21,627 nucleotides of DNA from Chara braunii (lineage: Eukaryota > Streptophyta > Charophyceae > Charales > Characeae): the NCBI GenBank assembly GCA_003427395.1, contig BFEA01000012.1:15900-37526 (forward strand), in the 5' to 3' direction. Every line of letters starts with the position of its first letter. Positions within the stretch are counted from its first letter, which is position 1. Positions 8,214 through 17,163 of this stretch are shown here, piece after piece. The translations under genes were made by a program, and so were the position numbers. The notes beneath the pieces are model-generated. The model had not been told where the DNA came from. It was given only the letters and a program-made list of their open reading frames with translations, and searched no databases.

Positions 8214-9210
8214 GCCAAGGAAAATGAGCAATAGCGAGATGGCAATATCCAGAATGCACAATCACATTGAAAGCCAGAAAGTAACACCGTGTCCAGAAAG
8301 CAGCATTGCACCAATATGACACCAATGGAGAATCGTAACACTGAAAACCAATGACAATGAGAGCTTGCTCTCGCCACCACCAACACAAGAGTCCAGGACC
8401 TTCTCCCTACTTGGCGCTCGGCGCCCAGCCTACTTCCTACACAGCTACTACCTGCCTACTAATTGACAATGCAACTGTTGAAGTCAGAAGCCCACTAAGT
8501 ACTTGAAGATGTCGCCCGATGCAGACCATCGCCAATACCAGGTAGGTGCCCTCACTTCATCATCATCATCATCCTTTTCTCTCTCCCTCGACTTACACCC
8601 ACGTCTTCCCTCTGTACACCCGAAGACCACCCCTGCGCCTCACTGTAGTTCAAACACATCCAGCTATGGAGGCTGGGCTATGGCGCTGCCCCCGGCAGCG
8701 CCCTGCTTCTTGCACGACCGCACGCGCTTGCACCTTGCCCTTAGCGCCAGCAGCAGCCTACGAGCGATCGCTCCAGCAGCGTTGCCACTAGCATGCAAGT
8801 GCCTGAATGCCCGACCAGCCAGCGAGCTCTTTCCTATATGGAAGGAGCCTGCCTCCCCCGGCGGCCTGGCTGGCCTGGGCCTCTGCCCAGAAGCTTCCGC
8901 TAGGCCCCAGGAGGCTGTGCCTCTGTTGCAGCTGCTGGGCGTCGTTCAGATGGGCCTCCCAACTGTCTGTGTATCAGGCTGCGATTCTTGCCCAGGGCCT
9001 GCACTTTCGGAAAGGCCTGGAAGGCCGTGGAATGTCTTTGCTGCTCGGACTGTGTTTTCCCTCAACCAACTGGCGCGTCACAACTCCCTGGAACCCAAAT
9101 ACGAAAATGATATCAGAGGGCCTCTCATGATTTGTTAGGCCTGCCTTCACTTAGGGCGGGCACACCTGAATCAGGGCCCCTTAGGCCTGCGGAGGACCCA
9201 GATCCTCGCA
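8213..9210 (-). repeat. Probable Gypsy-2 3' LTR
   Basis: Read on the minus strand, it begins TGCGAGGATC just after an AGGAGGAGGAAA polypurine tract. A plausible end is ...TTGGCA at plus 8218-8213, giving about 1 kb with TGC...GCA termini. It shares layout with the Gypsy-1 LTR: GGCC-rich palindromic sequence first, a (GAT)n tract (plus 8557-8573 as CATCAT), then a GTAG-rich block with TGGGCGCC. A 211-codon plus-strand open frame at 8503-9138 lies wholly inside it, matches nothing I know and is probably chance in GC-rich DNA. The boundary at 8213 is inferred from where U6 similarity stops; the 5' LTR is outside the window. Confidence 0.6.
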
Positions 9211-9223
9211 TTTCCTCCTCCTT
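9211..9223 (-). other. Polypurine tract of Gypsy-2
   Basis: AAGGAGGAGGAAA on the minus strand lies about 30 bases after the natural end of pol (9251) and directly before the TG that opens the presumed LTR. Confidence 0.6.
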
Positions 9224-9250
9224 TACTTCGACAATCCTCTGAGAAGTCTT

Positions 9251-10591
9251 CTACTCTGCAGACATCTTTCCCTTGAGCTCTCTTTCATAGCCTGCAATCA
9301 CTTGAGGTGCTGTTCACAGGAGTTCTTCTCTTGTGAATCACCGATCTTCGCTGGGATCAAGATGGTGTCTGAATCTGAAACAATATTGCATCCTCAGCTT
9401 AGGAGGGCGCCCTCTGCCCGGCGGTTTTGGCACTGGGATCATTCGATGCTCCACGATTCCGTCGATGTCCACTTCACCATCCATGGTTGGGGGCAGCATT
9501 GATCGTCTGGATGGAAATTGTGCCGTCTCTGCGAAAGGTGCCAGCCTTAAGGCGTGAAAAACTGGGTGTGTACGTAAGTGAGGTGGGATGTGGATCACAT
9601 AAGAAGGTCCATCTATCTGATCCCCCACTATGTCTAGGACCTCCCACAGACCGAAATACTGTGGCATCAATTTGCGAGATATGCCCAGCTCTTGACCCAG
9701 TTCAGATGATTTAACCCAGACTCTATCACCTACCTGAAAGTTAGAGGGCCGTCTATGCTTATTCTCAGATCCGACCATAGCATCCTGAGATTTTCTGATA
9801 CGCTCGACGGCCTGCTGCAGCATCTTCTCATATTGAACAGCAAACTCTATGCTGCCAGGTGCTGCAGTGGGCTGTCTTTCGGGTAGTAGAAAGTCAAGTG
9901 CAGTTCTGGGCTTCCAACCAAGATGTAGTTGGTTGGGAGTCATACCAGTAGCGCTGTGCACAACATTGTTGTACAGACTGGACACGAGAGGTAACTTCTC
10001 GTCCCAGTCATCCTGACTTGGCTTAATATAATGCCGAAGCAGGTGCTGTACTGCTCGGTTCATCTGTTCTGCCTGGCCATTTGACTCAGGGTGATTCCCT
10101 GACGTCATTTGCAGCTTGGTGCCCATCTGTTCGGCCGTTGATTGCCACAATTCGCTGGTAAATCTTACATCCCTATCACTCACTATAGACGTAGGAAGTC
10201 CAAAATCGCGTACCCGGTTATCCAGAAACAGTTTGATGACATAATCAGTTTTTGCAGTCTCTGGCACAGCGATAAGTCTTGCATACTTGGAAAAGCGGTC
10301 TACTATAACGAAGATGTGTCTCTTGCCAGTCCTGCTGGTCACAAGAGTATCCATGAAGTCCATGGACACACTCTGAGCAGGACCTTCAAGAATAGGCAAG
10401 GGCTTGAGAAGCCCAACCGGGGCTTGAGTCCTAGGTTTGTCCTGTTGGCAAACCTGGCAGGTTTCCACGTATCTTTTGGCATCTTGCATCATAGAAGGCC
10501 ACCAAAATTTCTGCATTAAATTGGCTGAAGTCTTTTTATAGCCAAAATGGCCAGTTGCATCATGGCACTCCCCTAAAAACAAACTACGCAA
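9251..10591 (-). pseudogene. pol: Gypsy-2 pol: integrase with chromodomain-like tail (nearly intact)
   Basis: A 417-codon open frame (10591-9338) holds a full integrase. It has a zinc-binding His10, His15, Cys45, Cys48, catalytic Asp78 (SMDFMD), Asp139 (VSDRDVRF) and Glu175 (NGQAEQMN), with the last two 35 residues apart. Next come the GPY-like module (VGDRVWVKSSEL, ISRKLMPQYFGLWEV, YVIHIPPHL, HPVFHALRLAPF) and the start of a chromodomain-like segment ending HHLDPSEDR. There a TGA replaces an expected Trp codon. The frame then continues FTREELL, another TGA, and TAPQVIAGYERELKGKM to TAG at 9253-9251, which I take as the true end. The upstream junction to RNase H is a one-base frameshift near 10591. 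It is the best preserved reading frame in the window. Confidence 0.88.
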
Positions 10592-11469
10592 AGACTCTCT
10601 ATCTTCCCTGCCTTCTCAAGAAACAGCAAGCCATTTACCATCCTAAATTCGTTAGAAGTTAATTTATCCTTCTCTTGAAATTTACGAACGATCTCATACA
10701 TCACTGGATCTTGCTGATAGGCCTCCACCAAGGATCGAATTAGATCGTGAGATCTGCCAAATTCAATGACTAGCGCGCCCAGATAATCTGCCCGACGTGA
10801 TAGTGCATCAGCCACCTTGTTATACTATCCCTTGATTAGATCAAGTTGATAGTCATACATGTCTATCACTTGAATCCATCGTTTGAGTGCGTAAGAGAGT
10901 ACAGGTTGTGTCTTGATCCAGCGCAAAGTCTCATGGTCAGATCTCAAGTAGAAGAATCTGCCTAGGAGATAATGTCTCCAGTGGACCAGCGCTCTATAGA
11001 GAGCATAAAGCTCCCGCTCATACGTGGACTTCGCTAGCTTTTGAGATGGCATCGTTTTGCTCATGTACTCGATTGGCCTCAACTTTTTCCCTTCCCTTCG
11101 TGCAAGGACCGCGCCTATGCAATATTGACTGGCGTCTGTGGTCACGACAAATGGCTGCTCAAGGTCCGGAAGTTTGAGGACTTCGTAGTGTGTCAAAGCA
11201 TACTTCAATTTCTTGAAGCTTGCTTCACACTCTTCAGTCCACTCCCAAGGGGTGTCAAGGCGAGTTAGGTCAGTTAGTGGGGAAGCTAGAGTACTATAGT
11301 TCTTAACAAACGAACGGTAATAGCCCGTCATCCCCCAAAATAATTGGACCTCAATAACAGTTTGAGGTCTGGGCCTGTCTCGTATGCTGGCCACTTTAGC
11401 ATCGTCCGGCTTGAACCCATCCGGAGATTTCATGACCCAAGTACAGGATCTTGGTGCAACCAAACTCAC
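10573..11469 (-). pseudogene. pol: Gypsy-2 pol: RT thumb, RNase H and linker to integrase (broken)
   Basis: From the amino end it carries KSPDGFKPDDAKVASI (RT thumb), GMTGYYRSFVKNYS, then RNase H with VTTDASQYCIGAVLA (Asp), STYERELYALYRAL (Glu) and RSDHETLRW (Asp), followed by KRWIQVIDMYDYQLDLIKG. An in-frame TAG at plus 10827-10825 stops it. The same frame continues YNKVADALSRRADYLG and a linker region down to about 10573, where it is shifted relative to the integrase frame. The RNase H residues all look present, so the damage is nonsense and frameshift and not loss of domains. Confidence 0.85.
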
Positions 11470-12153
11470 ATTTCTCCAAGTTTACCTTGTACTGGTGTTG
11501 TCTTGGGAGACCTAGCACTATTTTCAAGTGCTCAGTGTGCTCCTCTACAGTCTTACTAAAGATAAGGATATCACCGAGGTACACTACGATAAACTTGTCT
11601 AAGTAATCATGAAAAATCCTATTCATCGCGTGCTGGAATGTTCCAGGGGCATTGCATAGGCCAAAGGGCATCACCACAAACTCGTACAGACCGTACTTGG
11701 TCTGAAAAGCGGTTTTGTTATGGTCCTCGGGTCTAATAGCAATTTGATGGGACTTTTTGTGAAGTACCGGCATCCCTGCACTCTATCCAGTAGGTCGTCG
11801 ACGCGGGGTAGGGGCTCTGCGTTCTTTACGGATATGGCATTGATGCCCCTATAGTCAATGCACATCCTTAAGGTACCTCCCTTCTTAGGAACAAATAGGA
11901 CTGGAGCACCGTAAGGGGAGGTACTAGGCCGAATCCATCTCTTCTCTGTGAGCTCTTTGAGCTGGCGGCGGAGCTCATCCAACTCCGCAGGAGACATCCT
12001 ATAGATCCGTCCTCTAGGTACTTTGCTACCAGGGACGACTTTTATCGCGTGGACGACCTCCCTTTCCACCACACCTGTGGGCTCCTCAAAAAGGTCGGCA
12101 TACTGAGCGACGGGGACGACTTCTATCGCGTGGACGACCTCCCTTTCCACCAC
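11396..12153 (-). pseudogene. pol: Gypsy-2 pol: reverse transcriptase fingers and palm (broken, active site changed)
   Basis: The N-terminal part (12153-11790) reads [55 protein letters not shown] and CRYFTK. A small deletion at about 11760 removes the expected LKSGY motif and shifts the frame. The second part (11773-11396) reads [40 protein letters not shown] and VVYLGDILIFS. The catalytic YxDD box is YLGD: the first Asp is Gly (GGT on minus), which would kill polymerase activity. A further frameshift near 11440-11470 separates this part from the RT thumb. Confidence 0.87.
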
Positions 12154-12193
12154 ACCTGTGGGCTCCTAAAAAAGGTCGGCATACTGAGCGACG
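12032..12193 (-). repeat. 81-bp tandem duplication inside Gypsy-2 pol
   Basis: Copies occupy about 12032-12112 and 12113-12193 with very few differences. The period is 27 codons, so the reading frame is kept and the protein repeats [15 protein letters not shown]. The copy nearer the protease carries TAG where the other has GAG (plus CTA against CTC near 12166), so the nonsense change came after the duplication. Confidence 0.88.
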
Positions 12194-12762
12194 ACTGATT
12201 CTATCTCTGGGGGTGATTTTACGGCCTCCCCTTTCTTAGAAACAAAGATTAGATACATGCCCTCCTCGTGATTCTGCTTATAGTAGTTATAGAAAGAGGA
12301 GGCACACATGCAGCCGCAGTTTTCCACTAGACTGCTAACTTTGAACTTTTGCAGTCGAACGGTCCGAGCATTTGGCGCCTTGAACTGAGGTTGAGCGACC
12401 TTGAGGTAGTACATACCTAGCAGCATGTCAAATGGCAATTCGTCGCTGACAAGGAATGAGATTTTATGTCTCACTTCCCCTCGTCCATAGGAGAAGGTGT
12501 AGACGATGTCCTTAACATAGTCTTGGACAACCATGCGATGCTTGTTGGCTAGCGTAGATGCTACAGATCTGCTAAGCCGTTGCACTTGGTCCCCTAAGTG
12601 CAGCCTATCCACACAAGCACGACTGATGAAGTTTCGTGTCGAGCCTATGTCTGCGAAGGCACCCACTTTGTGGCCACCTACATCAACCTCTACCACAAAA
12701 TGTTCACCCCTAGGACCTTTACTAATCATCGCCCAAGAGCCTCTGGGTCCTTCCTTGACCAC
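12166..12762 (-). pseudogene. pol: Gypsy-2 pol: aspartic protease domain
   Basis: A 198-codon open frame contains VEVDVGGHKVGAFADIGSTR, where the expected D-T/S-G triad reads D-I-G, followed by NFISRACVDRL. Further on comes LPFDMLLGMYYL, the second protease landmark (usually ILGMDWL). The protease would process the Gag-Pol polyprotein. The D-I-G change suggests loss of function. The frame ends at the TAG within the 81-bp duplication and then resumes as the RT region in the same frame. The gag side is separated by several stops at about 12763-12925. Confidence 0.8.
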
Positions 12763-12925
12763 TCAGTCTGTAACTCTTATAGGGAATCAGACACATCTCT
12801 TGAACATAGCATCGGTGGGTCTGAATGTGTCTGCAGGGCGATGAATGGGTCACTAGGCTTGGCCAACGCCTGAAGTGGGGAAGGCAACTTTACCACTTCA
12901 GCACGAGTAAGAGCGGCTAACACTC

Positions 12926-13183
12926 CTACTGGCCCGAGGTGTTTCCCTGTGAAGTGGTTGCAGAAGCACTGCCACGGTTCGAAGATAAGCTCACCACCGT
13001 TGGAGCGGCTACCCTCATTGTGACCTTCTTGCCTCGGCAAATCCTGGACGTGTGGCCATAGTTGCCACAGTTCAGGCAAGTACCCCTAGCAACTCGGTCC
13101 CTCCACACCTCGTAATCTAAACCAAGTTTTACCCATGCGGGCGTTGACGGTGCGAATACCCTTACAAGGGTATCCGCCCTGGT
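12926..13183 (-). pseudogene. gag: Gypsy-2 gag: nucleocapsid zinc-knuckle part (3' piece)
   Basis: On the minus strand the frame runs from about 13183 with TRADTLVRVFAPSTPAW and KLGLDYEVWRDRVARGT into a perfect CCHC knuckle, CLNCGNYGHTSRIC (C-x2-C-x4-H-x4-C), then a basic stretch (RGKK) and a Ser/Thr-rich tail to TAG at plus 12928-12926. Zinc knuckles of this type bind element RNA. There is no usable start codon: the 5' half of gag lies about 6.9 kb away at 20044-21627, and the frame joins up if 13184-20043 is removed. Confidence 0.82.
13179..13183. repeat. Left copy of 5-bp target-site duplication (CTGGT)
   Basis: CTGGT here and at 20044-20048 flank the non-gag DNA. Deleting 13184-20048 leaves one copy and restores a continuous gag frame, apart from one TAG at the joint. 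Five bases alone could match by chance; the reading-frame continuity is the stronger evidence. Confidence 0.55.
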
Positions 13184-13521
13184 TTTTGCAAGCGACAGAA
13201 ATAAGTTGGTTTAAAGTTTAAGTATACCGCTCGAGGCGCGGCTGTGTCTGAGATTACATTGGCTGGATGGTTGAGTAGAATAGAGAGTGTGTGGGGGCGC
13301 AGGTTTTAAGGCGCGCGTGATCTTTTTTTACTGTTGACGGTTGGGAAGCCAGCGTGGACGCCGACCGCTTTGTTTTATTATTATTGTCCATTTATTCTTG
13401 ATTTAAACTAGGATTTAAGGATATTTTTCTTTTTGATTGATAGGTTGACCGAGACGGGCATGCGTATATACGGAGGACGACATCGATAACAATGTGACTC
13501 TAAAAGTAGCGCATCAGCCCG

Positions 13522-14169
13522 GTGCCGCACACCGGTCCACGTGATGGTGATGCCTCGGGGCCATTCCCCTTGGCTTTGCCACCGACGGCACAAGTCTCTG
13601 AATATTTTTATTTATTATTGATTCGGCGTTCCTTGACTCGGTCGCGACGCTGGATTTGGGGGTTGTCGCGGCGGCCGCGCACCTTGAGCGCGCGACTCCA
13701 ATGTTTGACCTGTGAGTCCCCGCGTGTCCGGGATACCCGACGATAGCTTTCTATTTTCGCCAGTCAACGTGCGAAAGATTGGCCGCATTTCCGTGGTCGT
13801 GGCTTCCCTCGTGCTCTATTTGGAGAGCATGAGTGACCTGAAAGAGGAAAGGAATTGGATAATATTCTGAGCAGGTTGTGGGACTGCGGCTTGAGGGTGA
13901 TGTGGGTTGCCGCGAGTGTACCGTCCGTTGGCCGTAACCTGTGGCAGGAGGTTAAGTGTGAGCAGGCCCGCTAGGGACTCAACAGACGAGACCGCGCCGG
14001 AGCGCATTTGGCTTGGGGCGTTGTCGGGAGGTCACAGCGATACTGGCTACAGTGGCATCCCCACAGAGTCGTCCCCACCCGGGGCTTCAAAGTTCTCATT
14101 TGAATAATTGCTATTTACCACCGAGGGTCGTACTGGGCCCAATTCATCAAGGCCATGCATAAGGCCTTG
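13522..14169. other. GC-rich left part of the insertion with short hairpins
   Basis: No coding motif is visible. Short perfect stems include CCGGTG with CACCGG at about 13518-13534 and CAAGGCC (14148-14154) with GGCCTTG (14163-14169). The open frames of 60-75 codons here have no recognisable features. Confidence 0.35.
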
Positions 14170-14509
14170 CAGCAGGCCGCACCCTCAGTCCCGCGGTCAG
14201 GTGTCTGAGTGGGAGCTTGGCCGAAGCGGACTTGAGGTGGTGGCGGGCCCTGCCGGAGTGAAGTGGACGAGAGGGGGTGGTGGCAGGCCAGCGACAGTAT
14301 CTGCTAGAAACATCGTTCGTCCGACCAGGTATAGGGGCGAAAGACTAATCGAACCAGATAGTAGCGGCTCCCTCCGAATTTTCCCTCAGGATAGTTGGAG
14401 CTGTTGGGCAGCGTATCGGGCTGCTGTGGGACCGGGCGCTGCGGCCGCGGCTAGCACAGGAGTACGGTGGCAGCAGGCAACAGAGAGAAAGTTGGCCCGT
14501 TCCTTAACG

Positions 14510-15490
14510 GAATCGGGCGAAGTAAAGACCAATTTTAGGGTTTTTACCCCGGGCGAGTCACATGGTAGGGTTAGTTTTGACAATAGACTACTAGATAGGG
14601 AGGTTAGTGAGAGAAGTAGTGCGCCGAGTTATGAAGGAGTCGGGGACGACGGGGAAGGAGAATCAAGACCTCGCCCGATTCCTTACGAAATCGAACAGGA
14701 AAAGATTTGAGGTAGGGGTTTTAACCCCGGGCGAATTCGAATGTGTAGTTAGATTTAGCAACGGATTAGTAGGTTTAGAGTTAGCAGGGAAATGGAGCTG
14801 CGTGGAGATGGTGGGAACGAGGATGGAGGTGAGTAGAAAAGCTCCGTTCATTCTCTTTTCAGCAATAACAGGTGGTTGGTTCGGCTGGGCAGCGCTAGGC
14901 AGCAGTAGGCGGTGCAATAGCGCAGTGGGCAATGGGTTGCTAGGCGCTGCGCTAACTGTGACGGGCGAGATGGGCAGCAGAGCCAACAAGTGGGATGTAC
15001 CTGGACGGTATACTGGGCCTGGTGCATTCAGGAACAGAAATGGAGAGATGGCGGAGCGAAGGGGCCGGGCGAATTGAGTGGAGAAATTAGTTTGAGTAGG
15101 GAGTTAGTAAGACGGAGATGAACAAACTTGGGCGGGGTTTCCCGCCAAAGTACACCCGACAAGGTGGTGAAGAGGACGAGTGAATCCGGATGAGATTTGT
15201 GCCGAGGTACATTCGAAGGATACAAATACAGTGGAAGGATGTGCAGGGCACAAGGGTGAGAGGAAGAGGAGATGTAGAGGGAAGAATGAATGGGGGCGGG
15301 GAAATGCGACGGGTATGTGCAGAGAGTTGTCGGGGATGGCAGTGGTGAGAGAGACGGAAAGGGCACAGCGGAGAGCACTCGACTCGAGCGTCCGTGATAA
15401 AATCAGTCGGGTAAAGATCAGGTTCCGGGTTTTCAAGGCAGGCGACCTTGAATCCGATATCAGTCTTATAGATTTGTTAGTGAAATAAAG
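14510..15490 (+). repeat. Four diverged repeats with a shared PGE-like peptide and DNA signature
   Basis: Copy A (about 14510-14605) reads VKTNFRVFTPGESHGRVSF. Copy B (about 14680-14785) reads FEVGVLTPGEFECVVRF. Copy C (about 15060-15118) reads GPGELSGEISLSRELV. Copy D (about 15395-15485) reads VKIRFRVFKAGDLESDISL. They lie in different frames. The DNA also shares CCGGGCGA and the preceding AATCGGG-type word, and several copies fold (GGGGTT/AACCCC in B, TTCAAGG/CCTTGAA in D). They could be relics of a repeat-containing coding sequence or a non-coding repeat whose similarity happens to translate. No start, stop or splice pattern unites them into a gene. Confidence 0.4.
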
Positions 15491-15548
15491 GCTAGTGGAG
15501 GGAAATGCCACATGGAAGATGGCAGAGGCGTGGACGGAAAAAGAAAGA

Positions 15549-16089
15549 GCTTACCTGGAGTTCGCCATTTTCCAGGCTTGACTGCTCATCTCTCATTCCG
15601 AGTGCAGGTGATTGGGGTTGTGGCCATATGCGTGTGGGGATCAGTAGGAGAGGAGACAAAGATGAACGAAATTTGAAGAGCAGGAAGCTAAGAAAGGGAT
15701 CAAGCCACGTACCTGGTTGGAGGTGAGCAGAGCTGAAGGATACAAGGTTGTGGGTACTTCCATATTCTGAGCGGAGAATTTCATCCCTCTATTAGCAGTG
15801 AGTGACAGAGCAGGGCGTATGGTCATCACCGGAATCACCTTCATCTAGGCGTATCATGCCCATAATCGCACATAACTATCTGGGAGATCGCAGTCATTCT
15901 GTCTCTCGTAGTGTTTTTTTCCATAGCATCGGCTGCAAGGGCTACCCCTCACCGGCCGTGTTTTCTTCTGTTCACAGACTGAAGGTGAATCTGGATGAAC
16001 TAACGGCCAGATACGTTGCTATGCGATAGAGAGAGAGAGAGAGAAAGAGAATCAGCAGACAAAGAAGGGAGGAGCCGAGCACTTACCTG
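15549..16089 (-). promoter_or_regulatory. Cluster of 5' splice-donor-like sites on the minus strand
   Basis: Read on the minus strand, CTCCAG|GTAAGC (plus 15557-15549), AACCAG|GTACGT (15715-15707) and GGGCAG|GTAAGT (16089-16081) match the donor consensus. Another, AAG|GTAAGT, sits at plus 18078-18070. The exon sides of the first and third are alike (AACTCC before CAG). A good acceptor on the plus strand (TTTTCTTCTGTTCACAG, ending 15977) has the opposite orientation. No exon can be assembled from them. Confidence 0.3.
16025..16050. repeat. (GA)n microsatellite
   Basis: A GA run with one interruption (GAGAGAGAAAGAG). It lies in a stretch (15500-16280) where no gene or RNA family is recognisable. 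Confidence 0.9.
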
Positions 16090-16289
16090 CCCGGAGTTGG
16101 CTGCGGCGGCAAGGCAGGAAGGCAAGTACCTTTCGTGATTCAAACAGAGGTCTGTACTGCACTCGGCTGACAGGCGTGCGGGTTAGGCAGCGAGAGGGAT
16201 GAACTCGGCTCTGCATGAGCGGGATTGGTTGGTGCCTTGTTCATTTCATAGTTGTTACTGGACCGATTGGCGGGTGTCGACCTCAGACT

Positions 16290-16360
16290 GCACTACTGCT
16301 ACGCCATTGTGGTTGTTGTGACTGGTGATCAGGCATCACTGAACGTGGCGTAGTGACACT
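16290..16360. other. Nested hairpin
   Basis: CTACGCC and GGCGTAG lie about 45 bases apart and enclose GTGAT / ATCAC with a short loop. This is one of several foldable blocks in the insertion. The surrounding 16100-16860 shows no gene. Confidence 0.35.
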
Positions 16361-16871
16361 TGTGATTGGTGCGGTGATCTGTTGCAGTGTTTTGTGGCTA
16401 CGCGCGGTTGCTGCGCACTTGGCGTTTTCACTGAGGCCCTTGTTCCATTTTGCCCATGTTTCGGATAAGGGACAGGAAGGTGCTCTATTGGAAGCGTGTC
16501 CCTTCGTGCCATTGTAGTGTAGTTCGAAGGTTGGAGTTGTGTGGCTTAAGGGGACACCCAGGCTTGAAGGAGGTGCCGCTGCAAGTTGTAGGGACACCAG
16601 GGGGTCACCAATCGGCAGTTTGACTTAAGTTTGACCAAGTGGTTGCGCAATCTGGCCATCATTGCGGGGCCCTCAGGCGTGTTAAGGTATCAAGGCCCTC
16701 CTACGAGTCTGAGTGCACCATTCTTGTATCTGAGAGACTTAATGCTTCTCCCTCTGCCCTTCTTACTCTAAGTCTAGTCCATTGGTTCTGAGAGGAAGGC
16801 GGCAGGCGGGATTGCAACCCGTAATCCGTGCCAAGGCCTCTGTGGGAGGTTCGCCCCACCGATTGCGGGAG

Positions 16872-16907
16872 CTCTGCCGGAACTCAGGAGGAGTTCTGGA
16901 GGCAGGG
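16872..16907. other. Hairpin with GAACTC/GAGTTC and CTGCC/GGCAG stems
   Basis: GAACTC (16880-16885) pairs with GAGTTC (16891-16896) over a five-base loop. CTGCC (16874-16878) pairs with GGCAG (16901-16905) outside a four-base internal loop. It lies upstream of the ten-hairpin array and may belong to the same transcript, but that is not shown. Confidence 0.4.
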
Positions 16908-17163
16908 AATTGAAAGGTAACCATTGCTTCCCCTCTATAAACCCGAGTATAGCCCCTATCTGTACATCTTTCTATGTGTTGACTGAATATATTGCATGCA
17001 CCCCTACTTTGACCTTTAGTTTGACTTTCAAATAAAGGAATGTATGTGTAATGGTAGTTTCGATTTTGTTTGTCTATTTGAAAGCAGATTGTAACAAAGG
17101 GTTGCATCAGGGGGAAGGCTGGAAGGAAGGCAGTTTTGCTTGTGTTTGAACGGGTCTTATAGG

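Noticed and set aside
8503-9138. 211-codon open frame on the plus strand as a possible gene
   Set aside because: It lies inside the presumed LTR of Gypsy-2, is low in complexity (Ser, Pro, Ala, Cys rich), has no motif, and a second overlapping frame is equally open.
13155-13175. ATACCCTT/AAGGGTAT hairpin as an insertion terminus
   Set aside because: It lies in open gag reading frame on the outside of the CTGGT duplication, so it belongs to gag and not to the insert.
14108-15077. Overlapping open frames of 200 and 156 codons as real proteins
   Set aside because: The PGE-like repeat lies in different frames in different copies and no splice or start pattern connects them. Kept as a repeat, not as a CDS.
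16079-16110. U1 snRNA gene suggested by ACTTACCTG
   Set aside because: Similarity ends after about ten bases; no U1 stem-loops or Sm site follow.
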